NCBI GenBank assembly: GCA_904420175.1
Contig: CAJFUF010000002.1
Coordinates: 27,892-91,891, forward strand
Origin: Candidatus Schneewindia gallinarum
GTDB lineage: Bacteria; Bacillota; Clostridia; Oscillospirales; Ruminococcaceae
DNA: 64,000 nt
Direction: 5' to 3'
The notes beneath the pieces are model-generated. The model worked only from the letters and a program-made list of their open reading frames with translations, was not told the DNA's origin and ran no database searches. Below are positions 42,132 to 50,551 of the stretch, one piece after another (the first letter of the stretch is position 1; every line of letters starts with the position of its first letter). The position numbers were made by a program, and so were the translations under genes.

Positions 42132-42172
42132 GGACAGATTCCTTGCTCTTAGAAATTAAGAGCCTAATGTCC
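42132..42172 (+). promoter_or_regulatory. Putative S6:S18 autoregulatory leader of rpsF
   Basis: In the rpsF leader GGACA (42132-42136) pairs with TGTCC (42168-42172), enclosing an asymmetric loop and an inner 7-bp stem GCTCTTA/TAAGAGC. A hairpin at this place is known to bind the S6:S18 complex in many bacteria. A CCG precedes the outer stem, but I could not place it in the conserved bulge with certainty. Confidence 0.5.
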
Positions 42173-42190
42173 AAAAGGAGGTGCTGAAAA

Positions 42191-42487
42191 ATGGCAGATA
42201 TCTTATCAACCTACGAGTGCTTTATCGTCCTGAAAACCGATCTTGGCGAAGAGGTCACCCAGAAGCTGACGGACAAGTTTTCCGCGCTGATTAACGAGCA
42301 TGGCAAGCTGCTGTCCATCGACGAGTGGGGCAAGCGCAAGCTGGCCTACCCCATTGAGGACGAGACGGAGGGTGTGTACTACCTGTACAACTTTGAGAGC
42401 GGAAGCGAATTCCCCGCCGAGCTGCAGAGAGTGCTGAAGATCACCGATGGAATTCTCCGTTACCTGGTCGTCAAAAAAGAGGCGTAA
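42191..42487 (+). CDS. rpsF: 30S ribosomal protein S6
   Basis: S6 (98 aa) binds the central domain of 16S rRNA with S18. The YECFIVLKTDLGEEV start, the KLLSIDEWGKRKLAYPI strand and the VLKITDGILRYLVVK end are typical. AAAAGGAGGTG precedes the ATG. It is followed by ssb and rpsR in the standard Firmicutes order. Confidence 0.97.
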   Translation: MADILSTYECFIVLKTDLGEEVTQKLTDKFSALINEHGKLLSIDEWGKRKLAYPIEDETEGVYYLYNFESGSEFPAELQRVLKITDGILRYLVVKKEA

Positions 42488-42502
42488 GGAGGAAACGTCA
42501 TC

Positions 42503-42958
42503 ATGCTGAATGTTGCAGTTGTCGTCGGCAGGCTGACTGCTGACCCTGAATTACGCTATACCCCGAATAATGTGGCGGTGTTGTCCTTCACCGTGGCCTG
42601 CGGCCGTTCCTACGTCAAGGCAGGGGCAGAGCGGCAGACCGACTTTATTGATGTAGTTGCATGGAGAAGCACGGCGGAGTTCATCTCCAAGTACTTCAGA
42701 AAAGGCAACCAGATTGCGGTGCAGGGCTCCATCCAGACCCGTTCCTACACCGACAGCCAGGGGAACAAGAGAAAGGCTGTCGAAATTGTGGCCGACAATG
42801 TCCATTTTGTCGACTCCAAGGCAAGCCAGAACAGTCAAAGCGGAAATTCCTACCCCTACCCCACCGACGCGCCCGCCGTACAGGAGCCTTCCTCCTTTAC
42901 CAGCGGCTCTGTCGATGACTTTGCAGAGGTAGAGTCCGATCTGGATGTGCCGTTCTAA
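42503..42958 (+). CDS. ssb: Single-stranded DNA-binding protein
   Basis: SSB (151 aa) has the OB-fold N-terminus MLNVAVVVGRLTADPELRY, the FIDVVAWRSTAEFISKYF core strand, a disordered linker, and the conserved acidic tip DLDVPF that recruits repair and replication partners. It lies between rpsF and rpsR, with GTAAGGAGG upstream. Confidence 0.97.
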   Translation: MLNVAVVVGRLTADPELRYTPNNVAVLSFTVACGRSYVKAGAERQTDFIDVVAWRSTAEFISKYFRKGNQIAVQGSIQTRSYTDSQGNKRKAVEIVADNVHFVDSKASQNSQSGNSYPYPTDAPAVQEPSSFTSGSVDDFAEVESDLDVPF

Positions 42959-42984
42959 ACTGAGAAAAGGAGGCGTTTTCCATC

Positions 42985-43233
42985 ATGGAGAGAAGCGATA
43001 GAGAGAGAAGCCCGCGCGGCCGCCGTCCCCGCAAGAAAGTGTGTGCTTTCTGCGCCGACAAAATCGAGACCATCGATTACAAGGACGTTGCGAGACTGAA
43101 GAGATTCCTTTCCGAGCGCGGAAAGATTATTCCCCGCCGCGTGACCGGCACCTGTGCCCGTCACCAGCGCGCGCTGACCGTTGCCATTAAGCGTGCACGG
43201 CATCTTGCCCTGCTGCCCTACGTCAGCGACTAA
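42985..43233 (+). CDS. rpsR: 30S ribosomal protein S18
   Basis: S18 (82 aa) shows [34 protein letters not shown] and the [13 protein letters not shown] end. The CxxC-containing form (CAFC, with later C and H) is of the zinc-binding type. It closes the rpsF-ssb-rpsR unit before a terminator. Confidence 0.97.
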   Translation: MERSDRERSPRGRRPRKKVCAFCADKIETIDYKDVARLKRFLSERGKIIPRRVTGTCARHQRALTVAIKRARHLALLPYVSD

Positions 43234-43242
43234 AAAAACAGC

Positions 43243-43277
43243 AAAAACAGCGCGGCTTCAGGGCCGCGCTGTTTTTT
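43243..43277 (+). terminator. Intrinsic terminator after rpsR
   Basis: AACAGCGCGGC pairs with GCCGCGCTGTT around a 6-nt loop, followed by TTTT. Confidence 0.9.
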
Positions 43278-43283
43278 AATGCA

Positions 43284-43323
43284 TAAAAAAGGAAGGGACT
43301 CTGCTGAGCCCCTTCCTTTTTTT
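43284..43323 (-). terminator. Intrinsic terminator after the pseudokinase gene
   Basis: A stem AAAAAAGGAAGGG...CCCTTCCTTTTTT lies directly after the minus-strand stop; T runs on both sides make it possibly bidirectional. Confidence 0.85.
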
Positions 43324-43326
43324 GTT

Positions 43327-44940
43327 CTACTGGCCGCTCTGATCGTTTGCCACCTTTAAGATGGGCCGGTCGGAGGACAGGATCACGTCCGAACCTGCGG
43401 CAAAATCACAGTCAAGAACCGTGCCGGGCGCATCTGTTGCGCTGTAGGCCATTCGTACTTCATAGATAATCCCGTAATTGTCAAGGGTCGCTTTGGCCGC
43501 ATTGATGTCAAGCCCGACCACTGTTGGCATCTTCACGGTTTTGGGGCCCTTACTGACCACCAGATCAAACGTCTGTGTGGAGGTAATCTCCTCCTCTTCC
43601 TTGGGGGTCTGGGAAATTACAACCCCCTGGACCACATTGTCGTTATACTCTTCCGTCACGTTAAAGGTAAAGTTGCTGTATGCCTCATTCGTCTGGATGG
43701 AGGCAATGGTTTTGCCCACGAAATTCGGTGCAACCAGCTCCTCCTGTCCGGCCGAGGTCTGGGACGTGGTATCCGAGGAGGAGGGCATCTCATCCCCACG
43801 GGACATCAATCCTGAAATCATCAGGATGATTAGGGACAGGGCCACCACTGTAATACCCGCGGAAATGCCCATAATTTTCAGGTTCCGAATCCGCTCTGCC
43901 GTAAAGAAAGGCTTTTTCCCGTTCTTTTTCTTCTTTTCCTCCTGCTGGGCAGACTCAGCCTGAGGGGGCCTGCTGCGGATACCCAGGCCGTTCAGGCCGT
44001 TTATCAGTTCCTCAATAGTGGCAATACGGCCCGCAGGCGCAATGGCAAGGCCCGCTTTCAGCGAGTCGGACACGGAGGCCGGCACCGTGTCGTTCAAGAT
44101 GCAGGCGTCCACCAGCTTATCAGACACGAGCCGCGTGGCCGCATCCTGCGGCACCACGCCGGTCAGCATGCGGTACAGGGTCGCGCAGATGCCGTATACA
44201 TCCGTCCATGTTCCCTGCTTGCCGTTGATCCGGTACTGCTCCGGCGCGCTGTAGCCGCCGAATATTTCCGCGGAAATTTCCGTTTTCTCCGTACGGGCGC
44301 TGGACACGGAAAAGTCCAGCAGTTTGATTTGCCCCTCCCGGCTGATGGTGATTTTTTTCGGGCAGATGGCACGGTGCACAATCTGCCGCTTATGTACCCG
44401 GTCAAGGGACTTCAGCAGCGGCATCATCAGCATCTCGGTCTGCTCCCAGCTGAGCGGCTCGCTTCCGCGCTCCTCCAGCAGGTCGCTTAAGGCTATCCCT
44501 TCAAAATATTCCTGCACCACGTAGGCTGTACCGCCCAGCTGGAACATCTCCATAATGTTCACAAGGCACTCCTCACCGTTGAGGGCATACAGCGAATTGT
44601 ACAGATCGATGAAGTCCATCATCAGCGCTTTGTACAGCGTTGCGTTCTCCGCCGATACGGTGACCGCCGTACCTGTGCGGACCGGCTCCAGCATGGTGGT
44701 GGGCAGGAACTCACGGATGATGACGCGTTCCTCCGTCAATTCATTCCGGCCGATGTAGACCGCACAGTCCCCGCAGTAAGCAATCAGTTTGCCGACCATG
44801 TACCCTTTTATGACACTGCCGGCCTGCAAAAAGATTTCCCGGTTGTGGATTTCCTTTTTATTGCCGCAGTGCGGACACTGTTCCGCATTTAGCGGCATCT
44901 CCCTCATGCAGTTGAGGCAAAGTTTGTTGCCGTTATCCAT
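43327..44940 (-). CDS. Zinc-ribbon/PASTA membrane protein with degenerate Ser/Thr kinase domain (predicted pseudokinase)
   Basis: The protein (537 aa) has an N-terminal zinc ribbon (C8, C11, C22, C25), a eukaryotic-type kinase fold (~40-320), a membrane helix (~350-372) and two PASTA repeats outside. Key kinase residues are replaced. The ATP lysine is R76 (VIIREF), the HRD catalytic Asp is Ala (H189-R190-A191), the metal-binding Asn position is Lys, and DFG is D209-F210-S211. The glycine loop is also poor (YCGDCA). It is therefore probably not a working kinase, though it may bind ligands or act as a muropeptide sensor via PASTA. I chose ATG at 44940, 7 nt behind GGAG. It is flanked by rpsR (convergent) and yebC. 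Confidence 0.88.
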   Translation of the reverse strand: MDNGNKLCLNCMREMPLNAEQCPHCGNKKEIHNREIFLQAGSVIKGYMVGKLIAYCGDCAVYIGRNELTEERVIIREFLPTTMLEPVRTGTAVTVSAENATLYKALMMDFIDLYNSLYALNGEECLVNIMEMFQLGGTAYVVQEYFEGIALSDLLEERGSEPLSWEQTEMLMMPLLKSLDRVHKRQIVHRAICPKKITISREGQIKLLDFSVSSARTEKTEISAEIFGGYSAPEQYRINGKQGTWTDVYGICATLYRMLTGVVPQDAATRLVSDKLVDACILNDTVPASVSDSLKAGLAIAPAGRIATIEELINGLNGLGIRSRPPQAESAQQEEKKKKNGKKPFFTAERIRNLKIMGISAGITVVALSLIILMISGLMSRGDEMPSSSDTTSQTSAGQEELVAPNFVGKTIASIQTNEAYSNFTFNVTEEYNDNVVQGVVISQTPKEEEEITSTQTFDLVVSKGPKTVKMPTVVGLDINAAKATLDNYGIIYEVRMAYSATDAPGTVLDCDFAAGSDVILSSDRPILKVANDQSGQ

Positions 44941-45031
44941 CTTCAAACTCCGTCCCGCGGGCAAAGCGCCCGAGTCCGCCTGTCACGGCCGGCGGCAGCC
45001 GAATTACACACAGGAGTATGGAGCAAGCCCA

Positions 45032-45766
45032 CTACTCCTCGTCCTCATTCTCCCAGTTGTGCCAGATGTTGCTGACGTCGTCGTTGTCCTCCATCATTTC
45101 AATCAGCAGGCCCATCTTCTTGCGGTTTTCCTCATCCTCAATTCTTGTGTAGGTGTCCGGAACATAGGCCACCTCTGCCGACAGGAAGGTATATCCCATG
45201 CCCTCCAGCGCCTCGCACACGCTGGAAAACTCGGCCACGCCGGTGTTGATTTCAAACACGTCGCCCTCTGCCGAGAAGTCCTCAGCGCCGGCGCTCAGTG
45301 CGTCTTCCAGCACCTTATCCTCATCCAGGTCCCCCTTCTCCACAAGGATGACACCCTTCTGGTTGAACATGAAAGACACACAGCCTGTGGTTCCGAGATT
45401 GCCGCCGTATTTGTCGAAATAATGGCGAACGTCTGCGGCGGTGCGGTTACGGTTGTCCGTCAGCGCCTCCACAATTACGGCCACGCCGCAGGGGCCGTAC
45501 CCCTCATACACGATGCTTTCATAGGTGTTCTTATCCCCTTCGCCCGCCGCCTTTTTGATAATGCGGTCGATATTGTCATTGGGAACGTTGTTGGCCTTGG
45601 CCTTGCTGATTAAATCACGCAGCTTTGCGTTGGAAGCGGGATCCGGGCCGCCCATTTTTACAGCCACGGCGATTTCACGGCCCATCTTGGTAAAGACCTT
45701 CGCACGCGCGTTGTCTGTTTTTTCCTTTTTGCGCTTAATCGTGCTCCATTTGGAATGTCCCGACAT
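45032..45766 (-). CDS. yebC: YebC/PmpR-family regulator or translation factor
   Basis: YebC (244 aa) begins MSGHSKWSTIKRKKEKTD, followed by the conserved MGREIAVAVKMGGPDPASN and RIIKKAAGEG. Family members were described as transcriptional regulators and more recently as helping ribosomes through proline-rich stretches. The usual YEGYGPCGVAVIVEALTDN core is intact. AGGAGAAATG precedes the start, and a promoter lies ~40 bp upstream. Confidence 0.95.
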   Translation of the reverse strand: MSGHSKWSTIKRKKEKTDNARAKVFTKMGREIAVAVKMGGPDPASNAKLRDLISKAKANNVPNDNIDRIIKKAAGEGDKNTYESIVYEGYGPCGVAVIVEALTDNRNRTAADVRHYFDKYGGNLGTTGCVSFMFNQKGVILVEKGDLDEDKVLEDALSAGAEDFSAEGDVFEINTGVAEFSSVCEALEGMGYTFLSAEVAYVPDTYTRIEDEENRKKMGLLIEMMEDNDDVSNIWHNWENEDEE

Positions 45767-45801
45767 AAAACATTTCTCCTCAAGTAAAAATCTATCATCT
45801 T

Positions 45802-45830
45802 ATTTTAGCATATTTCACAGGCCTGTTCAA
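45802..45830 (-). promoter_or_regulatory. Promoter for yebC
   Basis: On the minus strand TTGAAC (45830-45825), 17 bases, TAAAAT (45807-45802). Confidence 0.8.
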
Positions 45831-45833
45831 CAC

Positions 45834-45865
45834 AAAAAAAGCGCGGCATTTCCTGCCGCGCTTTT
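45834..45865 (-). terminator. Intrinsic terminator
   Basis: GCGCGGC pairs with GCCGCGC around a 7-nt loop, with A/T runs on both flanks, just after the 547-residue membrane protein gene. Confidence 0.85.
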
Positions 45866-45871
45866 GCTTTT

Positions 45872-47512
45872 CTACTGGCCCAGCGTATTGTTTTTAAATT
45901 CCGAGACGGTCAGCAGCGGGGTGTCCCCCTCATAATAGGTCAGGCTGACACTGTCCCCCTCCCTGGTCAGCGCCAAGGCTTTGCTGACGTTTTGCGGGCA
46001 CTCAAAAATTACATCCGGCATGGTGTCAATCAGCATCCGGTACACCGTGTTACCGTCCTTTTGCTCGGACGCAAAACGCAGCACGGTACCTTCAAGGACA
46101 GCGGTCTGGTTGTTGTCAAAATTCAAATCCGTATCGCCGCCGCTCTGCAGGTTCGTCTCGTAGCTTTGCAGCGCATCCGTAATGGTCTCCCCCGTGCCCA
46201 CAATGAGGTAGTCCTCCACAGACACGAAGGCGTACTGCTTCACCAGGCCCTCATTATCCTTCAGGGTCATAAAATAGGTGGGTTCGCCCCCCACATTGAT
46301 AATCAGCGGGAAGGACGCGGTATATTTCAGGTTCTGCACCTTACCCATGGCAGAGCTCATGGCCGCAGTCTCCGTTGCGCCCGCAATCTGATAGCGGTAG
46401 GGCTGCTTTGTAACCATATCCACCATCATAAAGCCGATGGCGCTGTCGTCGCTGCCGACACTGGTAAGCCCTGTGAACAGGTAGCAGCGCCCGCCGTTGT
46501 AGACGATGGAGTGCCCCTCCGACGTGCTGAATTTATCCTTGTTGGAGAAATTGAACACGCCGTGCACATATTCGCCCATGTTGTTGATTTGGTTGATGAT
46601 AAAATCCTCCGGCTGGACGCGATCCACCCACTCGGGAATTTCGTCAAGCCCATAGCGGTGAGTCTCGCCCGTCTGTGCGTCCAGAAGGATAATCCCATCC
46701 GCCTCCGGCAGGCTGAAGCCCCAGCTGTTCCGGTAGGTCGTCACCACCCAATAGGGACGGCCGGTGTCGTCCAGCTCGAACGAGAAATCATCGATGCCGG
46801 TGAAAAAGCCGCCGCTGAAGCGGATTTTGCGCTGCAGGTTGTCAAACAGGTATGCATTCGGCTGGTATTTGATTTTGTAACCCTCCACATACTCCACATC
46901 GCGCATGTTGGTGGCGGAAACCACAATATAGCCATCCGATCCATCCATGTTGGAGACCCACTTAAACAGGCCGGAGTGGTACAGCGGTACCACCCACACA
47001 AGCTCCTCATTCACGGTCTGAATCACCGGCTCGCCCAGCACCACCTGGCTGCCGAGGGACGGTTTCTCGCCCAGCTTTTTGTCTGCCAGCTTGGCGGCCA
47101 GCGCCTTATCCACAACAGGGATGCTGTCCACGTCGATGGCCTGCATATCAGAGCTGAACACCTTTTCCTCCGGCTCGGTCAGCTGGTTTTTGTAAGCGTC
47201 CGAATTGAACAGCGGCATGGAGATGACATTGACCACCACAAACACAGCCCACGGCAGCAGCACCCACACAAGCCGCTTAAAGGGCGGGTGCTTGGCGCCG
47301 CCAAAGTCGATAACCGTGCGGCCGCCGGGAGTGGTAGTGGTTTTCAGCTTAAAGCTGCCGCGCAGCGTAAGCACTGCCACCACCACGGAGATGACCACAC
47401 ACCACAGGAACGCCCCCTCCGCATACAGCGGGTTGAGGTTGGGCATGGCAAAAAACAGAAACAACAGAACGAACAGCACCGCCCCGGCGCCGATCAAAAT
47501 CTTCTTTTTCAT
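45872..47512 (-). CDS. Membrane protein with large extracellular domain, unknown function
   Basis: The protein (546 aa) has three hydrophobic helices near the N-terminus (~5-23, ~31-49, ~82-102) followed by a ~430-residue domain outside the membrane. That domain is rich in aromatic beta-strand patterns (YWVVTTYRNSWGF, YGLDEIPEWVDRVQP, GRCYLFTGLTSVGSDD). The repeating strand pattern suggests a propeller or sandwich fold. I recall similar uncharacterised proteins in Clostridia but cannot name a family. ATG at 47512 follows AAAAGGAG; the frame open to 47578 is upstream of the promoter start region. It is monocistronic. Confidence 0.8.
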   Translation of the reverse strand: MKKKILIGAGAVLFVLLFLFFAMPNLNPLYAEGAFLWCVVISVVVAVLTLRGSFKLKTTTTPGGRTVIDFGGAKHPPFKRLVWVLLPWAVFVVVNVISMPLFNSDAYKNQLTEPEEKVFSSDMQAIDVDSIPVVDKALAAKLADKKLGEKPSLGSQVVLGEPVIQTVNEELVWVVPLYHSGLFKWVSNMDGSDGYIVVSATNMRDVEYVEGYKIKYQPNAYLFDNLQRKIRFSGGFFTGIDDFSFELDDTGRPYWVVTTYRNSWGFSLPEADGIILLDAQTGETHRYGLDEIPEWVDRVQPEDFIINQINNMGEYVHGVFNFSNKDKFSTSEGHSIVYNGGRCYLFTGLTSVGSDDSAIGFMMVDMVTKQPYRYQIAGATETAAMSSAMGKVQNLKYTASFPLIINVGGEPTYFMTLKDNEGLVKQYAFVSVEDYLIVGTGETITDALQSYETNLQSGGDTDLNFDNNQTAVLEGTVLRFASEQKDGNTVYRMLIDTMPDVIFECPQNVSKALALTREGDSVSLTYYEGDTPLLTVSEFKNNTLGQ

Positions 47513-47549
47513 AATGTCTCCTTTAAAAAGCCTTTCGTTTTCCTGCCCC

Positions 47550-47578
47550 ATTGTAGCAGATAGAAGCCCGTATTGCAA
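47550..47578 (-). promoter_or_regulatory. Promoter for the large-ectodomain membrane protein
   Basis: On the minus strand TTGCAA (47578-47573), 17 bases, TACAAT (47555-47550), ~30 bp before AAAAGGAG. Confidence 0.8.
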
Positions 47579-47608
47579 GCGAAGGCAGTTTCTACTTTTT
47601 GTGCCGGG

Positions 47609-48976
47609 TCATCCCTTTCGGCGCAGCCCCTTCGGATAGTGGTTTTTCAGCCGTCCGCCGCTCAGCTTGCCGAAGCCCACGGGCCATCCCCCGGAAAGAA
47701 CCGGCAGGTAGCCCTTACCTGGCAGATCCGTTTCCAGCTCCTGTCCCTGAAAGAACAGGTTCAGCCTCCCGTCCTCCAGCGGCAGATCCAGCGCCCGTGC
47801 AAAGGGGCGGCCGGTCTGCGCCAGAAACAGGCCGTGCTCCGGAATCAGGCGGCCGCTGCGCAGAGTTCCAACCGGGATGCCCTGCCGCAAAACACCGGGC
47901 AGACGGACGGGCAGCTGTGCGGCAACCAGCGTAAGGCGGTCGCCATTCCGGCAGACGGTGCCCCCCGGCCGTTCAGTGAACAGCCCGTCAAACAGTGCGT
48001 CCACCGCAGCCTGTTCCTGCCCTGTTAAGGTGCAGGCCGGGGCGGAAAGAACCGCCGGTTCGCTCTCCCCCCGGCGGCGGAATTTCGCCACAAAGTGCCC
48101 TTCTCCCCCATCCATGGGGAAAACCCGCAGGGTATGGCCTGCGGGCAGACAGGCGGTATCTTTTAAAAACGGGCCCTCCGACAGCCGCCCGAAGCCGGTG
48201 CGGCAGGACAGGCACTCAAACTCCGGAAAGGATGCCAAAAACCAGTCTGCCGTTTGTTCATCCTCCTCCGGGGCGAAGGTGCAGGTGGAGTAAACAAGAA
48301 TGCCGCCCGGTTTCACAAGTGCCGCTGCGCTTGCCAAAATTTCCCGCTGACGCACCGCGCAGGCACGTACCGCCTGTTCCGACCAGTCGTCCACGGCGGC
48401 CGGCTCCTTACGGAACATCCCCTCCCCTGAGCAGGGCGCGTCACACAGCACCCGGTCGAAAATCGGGCCGGCAGCCTGGGCAAGCCGGTCCGGGCGCAGG
48501 CTGGTCACAACCGTATTTACGGCGCCCATCCGCTCCAGATTGCCCAGCAGCGCCCCTGTGCGCGCACGGACAAACTCGTTGCTGACAAGCAGTCCCTGTC
48601 CCTTCAGCAGTGCCGCAATCTGCGTACTTTTTCCGCCGGGAGCGGCACATAAATCGCATACCAGCTGGCCGGGCTGCACATCAAGCTCCGGCACGGCACT
48701 CATGGCGGACGGCTCCTGTATGTAGATAAGGCCCGCACGGTGAAACGGATGGTCCCCGACGCCCTGCGCGCTGTCCGGCAGATAGTATCCCTCCCGGCAG
48801 AACGGTGTTTTTTCCAGCGGCCATGGCGACAGCTTTTCAAAGTCCTCCGGCAATATTTTCAGGGTGTTGACACGCAGGCCGCGGAAGGGCGCATGCCCGT
48901 AGCAATGGTACAGCGCCGGAAACTCTGCGCCCAGCAGCGCCTTCATCCGTTTCAAAAAATCTTCATTTACAGCCAT
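47609..48976 (-). CDS. RsmF/Nol1-type rRNA cytosine-C5 methyltransferase
   Basis: The protein (455 aa) is a SAM-dependent m5C methyltransferase of the NOL1/NOP2/Sun family. Visible are RGLRVNTLKI, the SAM motif DLCAAPGGKSTQIAALL, DAPCSGEGMFRKEP (PC catalytic cysteine) and VYSTCTFAPEEDE (TC cysteine). The C-terminal ~150 residues resemble the PUA-like and RsmF_methylt_FMDD-type tail, so a 16S or tRNA target is likely. ATG at 48976 follows GAAAGGAAGAG. The ATG at 49003 has no site. Confidence 0.93.
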   Translation of the reverse strand: MAVNEDFLKRMKALLGAEFPALYHCYGHAPFRGLRVNTLKILPEDFEKLSPWPLEKTPFCREGYYLPDSAQGVGDHPFHRAGLIYIQEPSAMSAVPELDVQPGQLVCDLCAAPGGKSTQIAALLKGQGLLVSNEFVRARTGALLGNLERMGAVNTVVTSLRPDRLAQAAGPIFDRVLCDAPCSGEGMFRKEPAAVDDWSEQAVRACAVRQREILASAAALVKPGGILVYSTCTFAPEEDEQTADWFLASFPEFECLSCRTGFGRLSEGPFLKDTACLPAGHTLRVFPMDGGEGHFVAKFRRRGESEPAVLSAPACTLTGQEQAAVDALFDGLFTERPGGTVCRNGDRLTLVAAQLPVRLPGVLRQGIPVGTLRSGRLIPEHGLFLAQTGRPFARALDLPLEDGRLNLFFQGQELETDLPGKGYLPVLSGGWPVGFGKLSGGRLKNHYPKGLRRKG

Positions 48977-49069
48977 GTTTCTCTTCCTTTCAGGTAAAAC
49001 CAAAAGTTGCTACCCATAACAGGGGGACAGGCGGCAAAAACTAAGCGCAGGAGGGAGGTGAAAACAGGA

Positions 49070-49222
49070 ATGGATCAGTACAACAACTATCACAACGAGG
49101 CCGAGCAGGGCATGAACGACAAGTGTGACAAGAAAAACGCGCAGAATAAGAAAAAGGGCGGAGCCCAGAACAAAAAGCAGAACGGCGCGCAGAATAAAGC
49201 GGACCGCGGCGAGATGCGCTAG
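49070..49222 (+). CDS. Small Lys/Asn/Gln-rich protein with AQNK repeats (50 aa)
   Basis: A very strong site AGGAGGGAGGTG lies 9 nt before an ATG that encodes a 50-residue hydrophilic protein. After MDQYNNYHNEAEQG it has three AQNK copies (NAQNKKKGGAQNKKQNGAQNK). The composition recalls spore small acid-soluble proteins or other disordered nucleic-acid-binding peptides, but I cannot assign a family. A terminator follows within 15 bp, so it is a separate transcription unit. Confidence 0.65.
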   Translation: MDQYNNYHNEAEQGMNDKCDKKNAQNKKKGGAQNKKQNGAQNKADRGEMR

Positions 49223-49235
49223 GCCGTACCCCCTC

Positions 49236-49277
49236 AAAAAGGAAGCCTTTTCTTTCAAGAAAAAGGCTTCCTTTTTT
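49236..49277. terminator. Bidirectional intrinsic terminator
   Basis: AAAAAGGAAGCCTTTT and its complement form a stem with T runs on both sides, between the 50-aa gene and the YitT gene. Confidence 0.9.
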
Positions 49278-49283
49278 GTGGTT

Positions 49284-50150
49284 TCAGCGGTTCTCCTTAA
49301 AGCCCTTTCCAAGGATTTCCGCCGTGTTGGTCACCATGATAAATGCGCAGGGATCAAGGTGGCGCACCAGCTTTTTAAACCGCACAAATTCCGGCGTACG
49401 CACTGCGCACAGCAGCATCTCGGATGGGTTTCCGGTGTAGCCTCCCCTGGAATCCAGCAGGGTGACGCCCCGGCCCATGGTCCGGGTGACCTCCTGTGCA
49501 ATATCCTTTGAACGGGGGGATACCACAAATATCAGCTTGCCGGCCTCCGCCCCGTAAAGCACCAAATCGATGGCTTTCGCAGACACGGCCACCGTCAGCG
49601 CCGCATACAGCGCTGCGTCAATGCTTCCGTACAGAAGGGCGATGACGGCCACAATCACCGCGTCGATGGCAAGCACCATGGTGCCCATCCGCACATGGGG
49701 GAACCAGCGACGCAGGAGGAACACCACGATGTCGGTGCCGCCGGTGCTGCCCTGACGCAGATACGTAAGGCCCAGCCCCAGCCCGATCAGCGCCCCACCG
49801 TACAGGCAGCTGAGCAGCCTGTCGTCGGAGAGCGCGGGCAGGGACGCAAAGAGGAAATCCACAAAAAAGCCGAACAGGAAAACACAGTAAAGCGTTTTCA
49901 GCACGTACTCCTTCCCCAGAAAGAAGAAGGCCGCCGCCAGCAGAGGGATGTTAAACCCCCACACAATGGCGCCGATGGGCAGGCCCGTCAGATGGTTGAC
50001 AGCGGTCGCAAGTCCGGTGACACCGCCCGGCGCCACATCATTGGGGGCCGTAAAGCACACCACGCCCAGCGCATATGCCATGACGCCCAGCGTCAGCAGC
50101 AGCGCATCCAGCGCGGCGCTTCCCACCTGTTTTCCCGTCGGTTTTTTCAT
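49284..50150 (-). CDS. YitT-family membrane protein
   Basis: The protein (288 aa) has five or six N-terminal helices (YitT_membrane, DUF161; APNDVAPGGVTGLATAVN and LRQGSTGGTDIVVFLL are typical) and a C-terminal cytosolic DUF2179 domain with GVTLLDSRGGYTGN. Function is unknown; some family members are linked to spore or stress phenotypes. It overlaps the mrnC stop (ATGA), so it is coupled to mrnC and obg. Confidence 0.92.
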   Translation of the reverse strand: MKKPTGKQVGSAALDALLLTLGVMAYALGVVCFTAPNDVAPGGVTGLATAVNHLTGLPIGAIVWGFNIPLLAAAFFFLGKEYVLKTLYCVFLFGFFVDFLFASLPALSDDRLLSCLYGGALIGLGLGLTYLRQGSTGGTDIVVFLLRRWFPHVRMGTMVLAIDAVIVAVIALLYGSIDAALYAALTVAVSAKAIDLVLYGAEAGKLIFVVSPRSKDIAQEVTRTMGRGVTLLDSRGGYTGNPSEMLLCAVRTPEFVRFKKLVRHLDPCAFIMVTNTAEILGKGFKENR

Positions 50151-50539
50151 TCTCCTCCCTCTTCCTTGTCAATCAGGCCGGTTTTAATGCTGTCAAGCAG
50201 CACCCTGAGCCGGTTCAGACGGCCGTCCGCATACAGAAAGCCAAGCAGCGCCTCCACCCCGGTGGCCTTACGGTAATCCGCAGGGCAGCCGTTTTTGGGG
50301 ACGGTGGACGTATTGCAGTTGCGGCCGCGTTTCAGCACGGCAGTCTCCGCTTCGTCCAGCTGGGGAAGCAGGAAGTCGTACACCTTTGCCTGATATGCCG
50401 CACAGACATAGTGTACGGTGCGGCGGTGTAATTCATACACCTTCCGGTCAGGGCCGCATATCAGGCCGCGGATGAACAGCTCATACACCGCGTCGCCCAG
50501 ATGCGCCAGTGCCAGCACATTCCATGAATTCGCACTCAT
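50147..50539 (-). CDS. mrnC: Mini-ribonuclease III
   Basis: MrnC (130 aa) is a RNase III catalytic domain without the dsRNA-binding domain and matures 23S rRNA ends in Firmicutes. The core LAHLGDAVYELFIR (~11-24) and the late ATGVEALLGFLYADG carry the acidic active-site residues. The usual genetic neighbour is cysS; here it follows obg by 12 bp. Confidence 0.95.
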   Translation of the reverse strand: MSANSWNVLALAHLGDAVYELFIRGLICGPDRKVYELHRRTVHYVCAAYQAKVYDFLLPQLDEAETAVLKRGRNCNTSTVPKNGCPADYRKATGVEALLGFLYADGRLNRLRVLLDSIKTGLIDKEEGGE

Positions 50540-50551
50540 GCCATGGCCCCC

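Noticed and set aside
45992..47563. 523-codon plus-strand frame opposite the ectodomain protein
   Set aside because: The opposite strand has a promoter, ribosome site, signal helices and terminator. This frame has none.
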